Notes: generated by a model from the letters alone, not told the origin. A stretch of 58,976 nt of DNA from Gemmiger sp. An120 (GCF_002160955.1 NZ_NFLN01000018.1:1-58976), one strand, 5' to 3'; shown: positions 35,557-44,023, counted from the first letter of the stretch. Numbers and translations: made by a program.

Positions 35557-35595
35557 GCCCGCCGGCGCGCAGAGATTCCCTGCGCGCCGGCGGGC
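35557..35595 (-). promoter_or_regulatory. 16-bp leader hairpin of the pyridoxamine kinase mRNA
   Basis: Perfect stem with GCCCGCCGGCGCGCAG arms and a 7-nt loop. On the minus strand it begins a few bases after the expected transcript start and has no T-run, so it looks like a 5' stabiliser or regulatory stem rather than a terminator. Confidence 0.6.
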
Positions 35596-35606
35596 CTTTG
35601 GCCCTT

Positions 35607-35615
35607 ATTATAGCA
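35607..35615 (-). promoter_or_regulatory. Extended -10 promoter of the kinase-trmL-degV operon
   Basis: Minus strand TGCTATAAT; the -35 (TGTTTT region) is weak. The leader is about 130 nt. Confidence 0.6.
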
Positions 35616-35766
35616 CACCGGCAAAACAAAAAACAGCAGTTTCTGCCGCCTGTGCAGGAATCGCCGGGTAAACGACAGCTTTGGCATCCCGGGTATGAAC
35701 CGGCTTTGCCGGGGCACACTAGCTGTGTACCGCCCCAGAGCGGAACCGCAAAGGAGGATACAAGCA

Positions 35767-35964
35767 ATGGATAAAAACACGTCTGCCATGATGAGCGCCG
35801 CCGCCCCGGCCATGCTGGGGATCGCGGCGGTGGCCGCCGTAGGCGCGGCGGGTGCCGCCATGGTCCGCAGCAAACGCAAACCCGCCAAACGCATGGCCCG
35901 CAAGGTTGCCAAGGGCGCCGAAAAGGCCGTGATGCAGATGGACCGGATGCTGCGCCAGTTCTGA
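35767..35964 (+). CDS. Small membrane protein with basic tail
   Basis: 65 residues: one hydrophobic, Ala/Gly-rich helix (about 10-33), then a Lys/Arg-rich segment (RSKRKPAKRMARKVAKG) and an amphipathic C-terminal helix. I recognise no family. AAGGAGG precedes the ATG at good distance, and a perfect palindrome terminates it, so it appears to be a genuine one-gene unit. The basic tail could bind nucleic acid or membrane lipid. Confidence 0.7.
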   Translation: MDKNTSAMMSAAAPAMLGIAAVAAVGAAGAAMVRSKRKPAKRMARKVAKGAEKAVMQMDRMLRQF

Positions 35965-35980
35965 CGCCTTGCCCCGGCAG

Positions 35981-36014
35981 AACGATACCCCGGGCCGCGG
36001 CCCGGGGTATCGTT
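35981..36014. terminator. Perfect 34-bp palindrome between convergent genes
   Basis: The arm AACGATACCCCGGGCCG is followed at once by its exact complement, leaving no unpaired loop base. It probably acts as a bidirectional terminator and can form a cruciform. Confidence 0.85.
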
Positions 36015-36048
36015 ATACGTAAAGGATATTTTCTGTATTTTATACAGA

Positions 36049-37737
36049 TCAGGCGGTGGCCCGGGCGTTCTCGCAGCTCTTGGTCAGGGCGGTGAGGATA
36101 TCGCCGTGGGCGTCCCGCAGGCTCATGGTGGCGCCGGCGGTCAGGTCGGCCAGCACGGTCTGCTCGTCCTCGGTCAGGGCGTCAAACTTGGCCTTGTCCT
36201 CCTCGCTGGACTTGTCGGTGATCTTCAGCGGGCGGCCGTTGCCGTCGGAGCAGCTGGCCGCAAACCAGTCTTCGATCTCGTCGATGGTCTTACCGGCGAA
36301 GAAAGCCTCAAAGGCGTCCATCTCCTCGGTCCAGGTGCCGCTGCCCAGCTGGTAGCCGTCGCCGCGCTGGCGCTTGGTCTGCCAGGAGGCAACCTCTTCC
36401 AGGAAGCTCTCGTCGGTGGGCTCGATGGTGCCGTCCACCACGGCGTCATGGTTCTCGTCGTAGTTGTAGGCGTCCTGGCCGGGCCAGCCGGAGAAGTGGG
36501 GCATGCCGTCGCCGTCGTAGTTGGGGGTGGCAACCTCCACCTGATCCACATACACGTCCAGCAGCTTGCCGTCCGCATCCAGCAGGGTGGCCGCAAACAC
36601 GGTGTTGAAGCTGTAGACCGGCACTTCCTGGTCGTCGGAGCCGGGGCCCTGGCGGCCGTTGCTCACCACGCCCAGGCCCATGCCGGCGATCTGGTCGGCG
36701 GCCACATCAATCCCCTTGCGGGCATCGTAGGCGGCGCGGATGGCGGACAGGATATCGCCGTGGCCGTCCCGCAGGCTCATGGTGGCGCTGGCGGTCAGGT
36801 CGGCCAGAGCGGCCTGCTCGTCCTCGCTCAGGGCGTCGAACTTGGCCTTGTCCTCCTCGCTGGACTTGTCGGTGATCTTCAGCGGGCGGCCGTTGGAATC
36901 GGAGCAGTTGGCGGCAAACCAGGCCTCCACCTCGTCCACGGTCATGCCCACAAAGAACTGCTCAAAGGCGTTCATCTCGTCGGTCCAGGTGCCGCTGCCC
37001 AGCTGGTAGCCGTCGCCGCGTTCCCGCTTGGTCTGCCAGGAGGCGATCTCCTCCAGGAAGCTCTCGTCGGTGGGCTCCAGCACGCTGTCCACCACCGCGT
37101 CGTGGTTCTCGTCGTAGTTGTAGCCGCCCTTGCCGGGATAGCCGGTGAAATGGGGCATGCCGTCGCCGTCGTAGTTGGGGGTGGCAACCTCCACCTGGTC
37201 CACGTTCAGCGCCACGATCTTGCCCTCGCCGTCAAACAGCGCCTGCACCGCCACGGTGTTGAAGCTGTAGACCGGCACTTCCTGATCGTCGGAGCCGGGG
37301 CCCTGACGGCCGGTGCTCACGATGCCCAGACCGTGGTACAGGTCAGCGCCCTCCAGGGTCTTGGAGTCGTCCTTCTCCGCGGGCTCCTCATAGGGATAGG
37401 CCTCCGGATCCAGCGCATTGTTCACCGCGGCCACGGCGGCGTTGCTGGTGACGGTGGCCCCCGCCACCAGGTCAACCTCCACGCTGCCCGCCTCGGTCAT
37501 GGCAGCGGCCAGGGTCTCCAGCGCCTTGCCGCCCAGATCGGGGGTCTCGTTGGGGCCGTCAAAGCTGACGGCGGTGATCTTGCCGCCCTCGGTGGTGACG
37601 GTGGCGGTGATCACGCCGCCGAAACCGTTGGCCTTGCCGGTCAGGGTTGCGCTCTCGCCGCCGGACTGGGTCTGGCCGCAGGCGGCCAGGCTCAGGACCA
37701 TCGCCGCGCAGAGCAGCCATGCGATCCATCGTTTCAT
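36049..37737 (-). CDS. FMN-binding lipoprotein with tandemly duplicated acidic domain
   Basis: 562 residues. The lipobox LSLAAC puts the anchored Cys at 20. An FMN-binding domain (about 30-105) has the flavinylation motif DLVAGATVTS. Then come two copies of a roughly 220-residue acidic domain (about 132-350 and 351-562), each with GRQGPGSDDQEVPVYSFNT, DQVEVATPNYDGDGMPHF, YNYDENHDAVVD and RGDGYQLGSGTWT. The Asp-rich segments may bind calcium. I do not recognise the repeated domain. It is divergent from an OmpR/HK pair whose direct-repeat site lies in its promoter. GAGGAG precedes ATG. Confidence 0.85.
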   Translation of the reverse strand: MKRWIAWLLCAAMVLSLAACGQTQSGGESATLTGKANGFGGVITATVTTEGGKITAVSFDGPNETPDLGGKALETLAAAMTEAGSVEVDLVAGATVTSNAAVAAVNNALDPEAYPYEEPAEKDDSKTLEGADLYHGLGIVSTGRQGPGSDDQEVPVYSFNTVAVQALFDGEGKIVALNVDQVEVATPNYDGDGMPHFTGYPGKGGYNYDENHDAVVDSVLEPTDESFLEEIASWQTKRERGDGYQLGSGTWTDEMNAFEQFFVGMTVDEVEAWFAANCSDSNGRPLKITDKSSEEDKAKFDALSEDEQAALADLTASATMSLRDGHGDILSAIRAAYDARKGIDVAADQIAGMGLGVVSNGRQGPGSDDQEVPVYSFNTVFAATLLDADGKLLDVYVDQVEVATPNYDGDGMPHFSGWPGQDAYNYDENHDAVVDGTIEPTDESFLEEVASWQTKRQRGDGYQLGSGTWTEEMDAFEAFFAGKTIDEIEDWFAASCSDGNGRPLKITDKSSEEDKAKFDALTEDEQTVLADLTAGATMSLRDAHGDILTALTKSCENARATA

Positions 37738-37814
37738 AGATTCCTGTTCTCCTCTCTTTTTTTGCCGGTTACGGGGGATTCCCCCAGGGTTGTTTTTTAT
37801 TCTACAGGGCGATT

Positions 37815-37834
37815 TTGTCAGAACCTTGTCAGAA
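37815..37834. promoter_or_regulatory. Direct-repeat site for the OmpR-type regulator
   Basis: TTGTCAGAA occurs twice with 11-bp period. One copy overlaps the -35 of the regulator's own promoter. Read on the other strand, the repeats end 9 bp before a TAGAAT -10 for the lipoprotein, the normal position of a PhoB-type activator. Confidence 0.65.
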
Positions 37835-37854
37835 AAATAAACCGTTGTTATAAT
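37826..37854 (+). promoter_or_regulatory. Promoter of the response regulator/kinase operon
   Basis: TTGTCA, 17 bp, consensus TATAAT, 35 nt before the ATG. Confidence 0.8.
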
Positions 37855-37888
37855 GAAGAAAGAAATTTGGCAACACGGAGGGATCCCG

Positions 37889-38566
37889 ATGGCAACACTG
37901 CTGTTGGTGGACGACAACGAACAGATCCTGCAGGTGCTGGACCGGTATGCCCGGGCCCAGGGCCACGAAACCGTGCTGGCCCGCACCGGCGACGAGGCGC
38001 TGGCGGCCTTTGCCGCCCGGGAGCCGGACCTGGTGCTGCTGGACGTAATGCTGCCCGGGCCGGACGGGTTTGCGGTCTGCCGGGCCATCCGCCAGCAAAG
38101 CCTGACCCCGATGATCATGATCACCGCCCGCAGCGAGGACGAGGACCGGATCCTGGGGCTGGACATCGGGGCAGACGACTATGTGGTAAAGCCCTTTTCC
38201 CCCAGCGAGGTGATGGCCCGGGTGCGGGCGGTGCTGCGGCGGGTCCCCCCCGCCCGGCAGCCGGAGGTGTTCCGCACCGGGGCGCTGGCCATCGACCTGC
38301 AGACCTTTACGGTGCAGGTGGCGGGGCAGCCGGTGGCGCTGACCCGCCGGGCCGCCGAGATCCTGTGGACACTGGCCCGGCGGCCCCGGCAGGTATTCAC
38401 CCGGGAAATGCTGCTGGAGATGCTGTGGGGCCCGGACTATCTGGGGGACGTACGGGCGGTGGACAGCCAGATCAAGCGGATGCGCAGCGTGCTGGCGGAC
38501 GTTCCCGGCCGGGATTTTGAGATCCGCACCGTATGGGGAGTGGGGTATCAGTTTGAAAAAGCGTGA
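37889..38566 (+). CDS. OmpR/PhoB-family response regulator
   Basis: 225 residues. Receiver domain (1-118): LLVDDNEQI, phospho-acceptor in LVLLDVMLPGPDGF, ITARSE and DYVVKPFSPSE. Winged-helix domain (about 130-224): LTRRAAEILWTLARRP, MLWGPDYLGDVRAVDSQI and TVWGVGYQF. It starts at the ATG after GGAGGG. The kinase overlaps its 3' end. It likely autoregulates and activates the divergent flavolipoprotein through the direct repeats between them. Confidence 0.95.
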   Translation: MATLLLVDDNEQILQVLDRYARAQGHETVLARTGDEALAAFAAREPDLVLLDVMLPGPDGFAVCRAIRQQSLTPMIMITARSEDEDRILGLDIGADDYVVKPFSPSEVMARVRAVLRRVPPARQPEVFRTGALAIDLQTFTVQVAGQPVALTRRAAEILWTLARRPRQVFTREMLLEMLWGPDYLGDVRAVDSQIKRMRSVLADVPGRDFEIRTVWGVGYQFEKA

Positions 38567-39998
38567 CAAGGGCCTGGCCCGGCAGATTGCGTTCCAGGCC
38601 GGCCTGCGGATGGGAGCCCTGAGCCTGGCCCTGTTCCTGACCTTTGGGGTGGTGCATCTGGTGCAGGGGGTGCGGCAGCAGCTGCTGAACCCGCTGGACA
38701 CCGCCACCGCCCGGCTGGAGCGCAAGCTGAGCGACGGGGAGCTGCTGCTGGCCGCCCCGCCCGCCGAAGGGCTGCCCACCGAACTGCGGTTTCTGCAGAC
38801 GCTGGAGCAGAACGGGGTGGATCTGGTCATCCTGCTGGAGGATGGCCGGGCGGTGTGGTACGACGAGGCGGCGGGCCAGATGACCGAGGGGCCGCTGCCC
38901 GACCCCTTTTCGCCGGAACAGGCCGCCAAGGGCATCCAGCTGAGGCTGGATCCGGAACACGGCTGGATGGCAACAGCCGGCGCGCGGGTGGAGGACCCGG
39001 CGGGCGGCAGCGCCCTGGTGCTGGCGGCCCTGCCGCTGGGCGCCCTGGCCCGGGAGCTGCTGCCGGTGCTGGCCATGCTGACCCTGAGCACCCTGGCCGC
39101 CGTGCGGATGGCGGTCTGGCTGAGCCGGCAGCTGACCCGGCGGCTGATCCAGCCCCTGGGCGCGATGAAGCAGGCGCTGGCCGCCTGGCGGGGCGACCGG
39201 TATGATCCGCCCCCCGCCCTGCCCGGGCAGGACGAACTGGGCGAGCTGCGGGACGCCATGGAGCAGACCGCCCGCCAGCTGGAACAGGCCCGGGACCGCC
39301 GCCAGCAGGAGGACGAGACCCGGCGGCAGTTTTTTGCGGATATCAGCCACGAGCTGAAAACCCCGCTGGCGGTGCTGCGGGCCCGGGCGGAGCTGATGCG
39401 GGACGGCATGGTGGACCCGGAGGAGGTGCCCGTCCAGGCGGAGGGGATGCTGACCGAGCTGGAACAGCTGCAGACGGTGGTGCAGGATCTTTTGACCCTG
39501 GCCCGGATGCAGGCCCCCGGCTATACGGTGGAACGGCAGGTATGCAGCCTGAGCGAGATTCTGCGGGACGCGGGCCGTTCGCTGGCCCAGCTGGCCCGCA
39601 AACAGGGGGTGGAGTTTGCCCTGGAACTGCCGGAATGCGATCCGGCCCGGGACCGGGTGCTGACCCACTACGACCGGATGCGCCAGCTGGTGATGATCCT
39701 GGGGGAAAACGGCATCAAGTACACAAAGCCGGGCGGCCGGGCCGGGATGCGGCTGGAATACCGCCCGGAGGGCCCGGTGGTGCTGGTGTGGGACCAGGGC
39801 ATCGGCATCCCGCCGGAGGAACAGGGCCGGGTATTCGACCGGTTCTACCGGGGTGTAAACCGCGCCGCCAGCCCGGGCGAGGGGCTGGGGCTGGCCATTG
39901 CCCGCCAGCTGAGCGAACTTCTGGAGGCCCCGGTGCAGCTGGAGAGCACCGGGCCGGAGGGCAGCCTGTTCAGCCTGCGGCCCCCGGCAGCGAAATAA
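38553..39998 (+). CDS. Membrane sensor histidine kinase (HAMP-HisKA-HATPase)
   Basis: About 481 residues from a TTG start overlapping the regulator by 14 nt (GGGAG lies about 11 nt upstream; the start is uncertain). Helix 1 is at 18-40, an extracytoplasmic domain runs to about 150, and helix 2 to about 185. HAMP follows (RLIQPLGAMKQALAAW). HisKA has FFADISHELKTPLAVLRA; the ATPase domain has LGENGIKYT (N box), DQGIGIPPEEQGRVFDRFYRG (in part) and GEGLGLAIAR. It should sense an envelope signal and phosphorylate the OmpR-type regulator. Confidence 0.92.
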   Translation: MKKRDKGLARQIAFQAGLRMGALSLALFLTFGVVHLVQGVRQQLLNPLDTATARLERKLSDGELLLAAPPAEGLPTELRFLQTLEQNGVDLVILLEDGRAVWYDEAAGQMTEGPLPDPFSPEQAAKGIQLRLDPEHGWMATAGARVEDPAGGSALVLAALPLGALARELLPVLAMLTLSTLAAVRMAVWLSRQLTRRLIQPLGAMKQALAAWRGDRYDPPPALPGQDELGELRDAMEQTARQLEQARDRRQQEDETRRQFFADISHELKTPLAVLRARAELMRDGMVDPEEVPVQAEGMLTELEQLQTVVQDLLTLARMQAPGYTVERQVCSLSEILRDAGRSLAQLARKQGVEFALELPECDPARDRVLTHYDRMRQLVMILGENGIKYTKPGGRAGMRLEYRPEGPVVLVWDQGIGIPPEEQGRVFDRFYRGVNRAASPGEGLGLAIARQLSELLEAPVQLESTGPEGSLFSLRPPAAK

Positions 39999-40003
39999 CA
40001 AAC

Positions 40004-40044
40004 AAACCGGCGCGGACCGCGGGGCACGCGCCGGTTTTCTTTGT
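40004..40044. terminator. Terminator of the kinase gene
   Basis: Perfect 11-bp stem (AAACCGGCGCG) with a 12-nt loop, then TTTTCTTTG, between convergent genes. Confidence 0.8.
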
Positions 40045-40045
40045 A

Positions 40046-40711
40046 TTATTCCGCCTGTGCCAGGGCGTTGGGGTTGCGGGTAGCGGGGCTTTTCAGGGTA
40101 TCCACCAGGGCCTGGCACTGGCTGGGAGACAAGGCCATCGGCTCACAGTCATAATAGTGCCGGGCCGCCGCCCGCAGGCCGGTGCAGCCCTCCCCGAACC
40201 AGACCACGTTGATGTACAGTTCCAATATCTCGTCCTTGGTAAGCATCCGCTCCAGCCGCCAGGCGGCAAACACCTCCGCTACCTTGCGCTCGAACCGCTT
40301 TTCAAAGCTGAACCACAGATTCTTGGCCAGCTGCTGGGTGATGGTGCTGCCGCCCTGGGCCAGGCGGCCCTGTCGCAGGTTTTCCGCCGCCGCCCGCAGG
40401 ATGGCCAGCGGGTCCACCCCGCCGTGGGTGTAGAAGCGGTGATCCTCCGAGGTGAGCAGCATCTGCCGGAAGGCGGTGGGCACCTGGTCCAGCGGCAAAA
40501 AATCCTCCCGCTCCCGCACCCGGGCAATCGCCGTTTCGGGCGGATCGGCGGCCATGGCCTGCCGGTACATCTCATGGCCCGCCCGCAGCAGCAGCCCCGT
40601 GACCACCGCCCCGGCCAGAATCGCCAGCACCAGCAGCCCGGCCAGCACCCGCAGCAGCGCCCGGCCCGCCCAGCGCAGGCCGGTGCGGGATGTCTGTTTG
40701 CTTTGTTCCAT
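40046..40711 (-). CDS. mtgA: Monofunctional peptidoglycan glycosyltransferase (GT51)
   Basis: 221 residues. One N-terminal membrane helix (20-43) precedes a GT51 domain with LLTSEDHRFYTHGG (catalytic Glu), GGSTITQQLAKNL, KVAEVFAAWRLER and ILELYINVVWFG, the full motif set. It polymerises lipid II into glycan strands at the outer membrane face; there is no transpeptidase domain. It lies next to a DUF368 carrier-lipid transporter. Confidence 0.93.
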   Translation of the reverse strand: MEQSKQTSRTGLRWAGRALLRVLAGLLVLAILAGAVVTGLLLRAGHEMYRQAMAADPPETAIARVREREDFLPLDQVPTAFRQMLLTSEDHRFYTHGGVDPLAILRAAAENLRQGRLAQGGSTITQQLAKNLWFSFEKRFERKVAEVFAAWRLERMLTKDEILELYINVVWFGEGCTGLRAAARHYYDCEPMALSPSQCQALVDTLKSPATRNPNALAQAE

Positions 40712-40805
40712 TCGGATCCCCTCCCTCTGGGATCATCCTACCACCGGCAGGGCCCGCCCGCCATCGAACAACCTTACGGGCAGCGAACAGTTTTGTCACA
40801 AACGC

Positions 40806-40838
40806 AAAAAGCCCGCTGCTCCCGGGGGAGCAGCGGGC
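40806..40838 (-). terminator. Terminator of the DUF368 gene
   Basis: Minus strand: 12-bp stem (GCCCGCTGCTCC arms) with a 4-nt loop, then TTTTT. Confidence 0.9.
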
Positions 40839-40852
40839 CGAAACCGCGATTT

Positions 40853-41737
40853 TTATTCCTTTTCGCCCATGAGCAGGGTGACCCAGGCGCCCGCGGCGCC
40901 CAGCACGATGCCCACCACCAGCTCGATCCAGTTGAGGCCGCCGGCCAGCGCGCCGGAGGCATACAGGATGGCAAAGGGCGAGGAGACCACCAGGCCGATG
41001 ATGGCGGAGTAGGTCTGGCTGGGGAACCGGTCAAACAGCCAGTCGATCAGCTTGGCGATCAGCAGAATGCCCAGCAGCACGCCGATGCCGAAAGGCACCA
41101 GCAGCAGCAGGCCGTTGAACACGCCGGCAAAGTCCAGCGCTTTCAGGGCGGAGATGGTGCCGGTGACCGCGTTGATCACGCCGTAGTAGTAGCCCAGGAT
41201 CATCAGCACCATGCTGCCGGACACGCCCGGGATCACCATGGTGACGCTGGCAATCACGCCCAGGATCAGCAGCAGCACAGCCATGCCCACACCGGGGGTC
41301 AGGGTCTGCACACCGTCGCCGCCGCCCTGCAGCAGGGGCATGCCCACGCCCACCGCCAGCAGAACCAGGAATGCCAGCACCTCCGGCGCACCGGCCTTGC
41401 CGCCGGGCTTTTTGGCGATGCTCTTTTTCAAAGAGGGCCACAGCACCGGCAGGCCGCCCAGGATCAGGCCCACAAAGGTCAGGCAGGTGGCCAGGGTGTG
41501 CTGGGCCAGCAGATACTCAACCAGGTAGCTGAAGCCCACCACGCCGATGGCCATACCCACCAGCAGCGGGGCCAGGATGCGCACACTGCGCATGAAGTTT
41601 TTGGTCAGGCCGTTGATGGCGCCGATGAGCTTGTCGTAGATGCCCATGGAGACCGCCATCGTGCCGCCGGATACGCCGGGGATCACGTTGGCAATGCCGA
41701 TCACGATGCCCCGCACAATGTCCAGGATGGTTTTCAT
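40853..41737 (-). CDS. DUF368 (PopT-type) polyprenyl-phosphate transporter
   Basis: 294 residues with about nine helices and two inverted-repeat-like motifs, NVIPGVSGGTMAVSMGIYD near the N-terminus and TMVIPGVSGSMVLMILGYY mid-protein, diagnostic for DUF368. Members flip undecaprenyl phosphate back to the cytoplasmic face for reuse in wall synthesis. Adjacent mtgA consumes lipid II and releases the same carrier. Its promoter lies within the exoA terminator. Confidence 0.9.
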   Translation of the reverse strand: MKTILDIVRGIVIGIANVIPGVSGGTMAVSMGIYDKLIGAINGLTKNFMRSVRILAPLLVGMAIGVVGFSYLVEYLLAQHTLATCLTFVGLILGGLPVLWPSLKKSIAKKPGGKAGAPEVLAFLVLLAVGVGMPLLQGGGDGVQTLTPGVGMAVLLLILGVIASVTMVIPGVSGSMVLMILGYYYGVINAVTGTISALKALDFAGVFNGLLLLVPFGIGVLLGILLIAKLIDWLFDRFPSQTYSAIIGLVVSSPFAILYASGALAGGLNWIELVVGIVLGAAGAWVTLLMGEKE

Positions 41738-41799
41738 ATCGTATATACTCCTTTTATCGTTTTCCTAGCAAAACATGCGCCGAAAGGCACACTGCCTAT

Positions 41800-41828
41800 A
41801 CTATATACGAATCGGGCGCGGGATGCAA
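41800..41828 (-). promoter_or_regulatory. Promoter of the DUF368 gene, embedded in the exoA terminator
   Basis: Minus strand TTGCAT, 17 bp, TATAGT. The -35 lies in the loop of the upstream hairpin and the spacer contains its 3' arm. Confidence 0.78.
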
Positions 41829-41846
41829 TACATTCCGCGCCCGATT
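41810..41846 (-). terminator. Terminator of the MATE-exoA operon
   Basis: Perfect 12-bp stem (AATCGGGCGCGG) with a 13-nt loop; the downstream T-run is weak on the minus strand and a better ATTTGTTGATTTT lies on the plus side. Confidence 0.7.
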
Positions 41847-41854
41847 TGTTGATT

Positions 41855-42610
41855 TTACAATTCCAGCTCCAGCAGCACCGGGCAGTGGTCGCTGCCCATC
41901 ACCTGGGGCAGGATCTCCGCCCGGGTGATCCGGTCGGCCAGCCGCCGGGACACCACAAAGTAGTCGATGCGCCACCCCGCGTTGTTCTTGCGGGCGTTGA
42001 ACCGGTAACTCCACCAGCTGTAGGCCCCGGTGGCGTCCGGGTGCAGATGGCGGAAGCTGTCCACAAAGCCCGCTGCCAGCAGCTCGGTCATCTTGGCCCG
42101 CTCCTGATCCGAAAAGCCCGCGCTGCCCCGGTTGGGGCCGGGGTTTTTCAGGTCGATCTCGTTGTGGGCCACGTTCAGATCGCCGCAGAGCACCACCGGC
42201 TTGTGCTTGTCCAGCTCCAACAAATAGGCGCGCAGATCGTCCTCCCACTGCATGCGGTAGTCGATCCGGGCCAGCCCCTCCTGGGAATTGGGGGTATACA
42301 CGTTGACCAGGTAGAATTTTTCAAATTCTAGGGTGATGGCCCGGCCCTCATGGCTGTGGATCTCCGGCCCGATGCCGTACCGCACCGACAGCGGCGCCAC
42401 CCGCGTCCAGCAGGCAGTGCCGGAATACCCCTTCTTCTCGGCGCTGCTCAGGTATTCGGTGTAGCCTTCCGGGGCAAAATCCGCCTGCCCCGGCTGCATC
42501 TTGGTCTCCTGCACGCTGAACACGTCCGCGTCCAGGGTTGCAAAGGTCTCGGCAAAGCCCTTGCCCAGGCAGGCCCGAAGGCCGTTTACATTCCAGCTGA
42601 TCAGCTTCAT
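41855..42610 (-). CDS. exoA: Exodeoxyribonuclease III / AP endonuclease
   Basis: 251 residues of the EEP nuclease family: LISWNVNGLRA, VQETKMQ (metal Glu), YTPNSQ, CGDLNVAHNEIDLKNP (in order with catalytic Asp/Asn), WWSYRFNARKNNAGWRIDYF (in part) and the C-terminal SDHCPV His. It incises abasic sites in base-excision repair. Its ATG overlaps the MATE stop (ATGA), so translation is coupled. Confidence 0.95.
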   Translation of the reverse strand: MKLISWNVNGLRACLGKGFAETFATLDADVFSVQETKMQPGQADFAPEGYTEYLSSAEKKGYSGTACWTRVAPLSVRYGIGPEIHSHEGRAITLEFEKFYLVNVYTPNSQEGLARIDYRMQWEDDLRAYLLELDKHKPVVLCGDLNVAHNEIDLKNPGPNRGSAGFSDQERAKMTELLAAGFVDSFRHLHPDATGAYSWWSYRFNARKNNAGWRIDYFVVSRRLADRITRAEILPQVMGSDHCPVLLELEL

Positions 42611-43980
42611 ACGGTCTCCTTTTCTTTATAGAAGTGTTCCCAGCGGCCGCTCTTCCAGCGGCCCACAAAGCAGATGGTGCGGCAGACCCAGTCCACCACC
42701 ATGGCGATCCAGACGCCCACCGCGCCCCACTCCATCCGCACGGCCAGCAGATAGCTGAAGCCCAGCCGCCAGATCACCATGGACAGGATGCTCACCCACA
42801 TGGGGAATTTCACGTCGTTGGCGGCACGCAGCGCACAGGGCAGCACAAAGCTGGCCGGCCAGATCAGCATGCCCACCGTCAGGTGGATCACCACCAGCAG
42901 CCAGGCCAGCTGCCAGGTGGCGTCGGAGATTTCATACAGGCCCAGCAGCAGCGGCAGACCCGCCAGCATCACCAGGCTGACCGCGGCCAGGCTCAGATAG
43001 CTGCCCTTCATCAGGCGGCCGGTATAGTACCGGGCCTGGCGCATATCCCGGGCGCCGATGCACCGGCCCACCACCGCGATCATGGCCAGCTCGTAGGCCT
43101 GGCCGGGGATGATGGCCAGACCGTCCAGGTTGTTGGCCACCGCATTGGCGGCGATCTGCACCGTGCCGAACAGCGAGATCATGCTGATCACCACGATCCG
43201 CCCCAGCTGGAACACGCTGTTTTCCATAGCGCTGGGGATGCCGATGCCCAGGATGCTGCGCGCCATATCCCCCCGAAGCCGGGCGGTAAAGGCCACCGGC
43301 AGGGGCATGTCCGGGCTGCGCAGCAGCCAGAGCATGAGCGCCGCGCCCACGATGTAGCTGATCAGGCTGGGAATGGCCACGCCGGCCACCCCCATGCCCA
43401 GGCCGAACACACAGATGGCGTTGCCGATCACGTTGAGCACGTTGACCAGCACGCTGACCTGCATGGACACCTTGCTGTTGCCCATGCTGCGGAACAGCGC
43501 CGCCCCCGCATTGTACAGCGCCAGGAACGGATAGCTCAGGGCCACGATCCGCAGATACAAAAGGCCCGCGGCCATCACGTCGTCGGTGATCTGGCCAAAG
43601 AACAGCCGCATCATCGGATGGGCCAGCGCCAGTGTGAACAGCATGATGCCGGTGCCCGCCAGGGCGCTGAGCAGCACCAGCTGCCCGGCGGAATCCGACG
43701 CCTTGTGCCGGGCCCGGGCCCCCAGGAACTGGCTGGTGACCACCGCGCCGCCGGTGGCCAGCGCCGCCAGCAGCTGAAAGATCAGCTTGTTGATCATATC
43801 CACCAGGCTTACGCCGGAGATGGCGGCCTCCCCCGCCCGGGAGACCATCATGGTATCGGCCATACCCACGGCGGCGGCCAGGAACTGTTCGATCACCAGC
43901 GGCACCATCAGGGCCATCAGTGCCTCGTTGGAAAACAAGTACCCCTCGGGCACGGGTTTACGTGCGGGCAAATGCAGCAT
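42607..43980 (-). CDS. MATE-family multidrug/cation antiporter
   Basis: 457 residues, twelve helices in two MatE halves: MVPLVIEQFLAAAVGMADTMMVSRAG, LLYLRIVALSYPFLALYNAGAALFRSMGNSK (in pieces) and GIGIPSAMENSVFQLGRI. Members export drugs or metabolites with Na+ or H+. The ATG is 11 nt from AGGAGG; a GTG directly before it (43983) has better spacing and may be the true start. It is the first gene of an operon with exoA. Confidence 0.92.
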   Translation of the reverse strand: MLHLPARKPVPEGYLFSNEALMALMVPLVIEQFLAAAVGMADTMMVSRAGEAAISGVSLVDMINKLIFQLLAALATGGAVVTSQFLGARARHKASDSAGQLVLLSALAGTGIMLFTLALAHPMMRLFFGQITDDVMAAGLLYLRIVALSYPFLALYNAGAALFRSMGNSKVSMQVSVLVNVLNVIGNAICVFGLGMGVAGVAIPSLISYIVGAALMLWLLRSPDMPLPVAFTARLRGDMARSILGIGIPSAMENSVFQLGRIVVISMISLFGTVQIAANAVANNLDGLAIIPGQAYELAMIAVVGRCIGARDMRQARYYTGRLMKGSYLSLAAVSLVMLAGLPLLLGLYEISDATWQLAWLLVVIHLTVGMLIWPASFVLPCALRAANDVKFPMWVSILSMVIWRLGFSYLLAVRMEWGAVGVWIAMVVDWVCRTICFVGRWKSGRWEHFYKEKETV

Positions 43981-44023
43981 CACGTACTGTGCCTCCTCTT
44001 TTACATTGATTTTACAATTTTTT

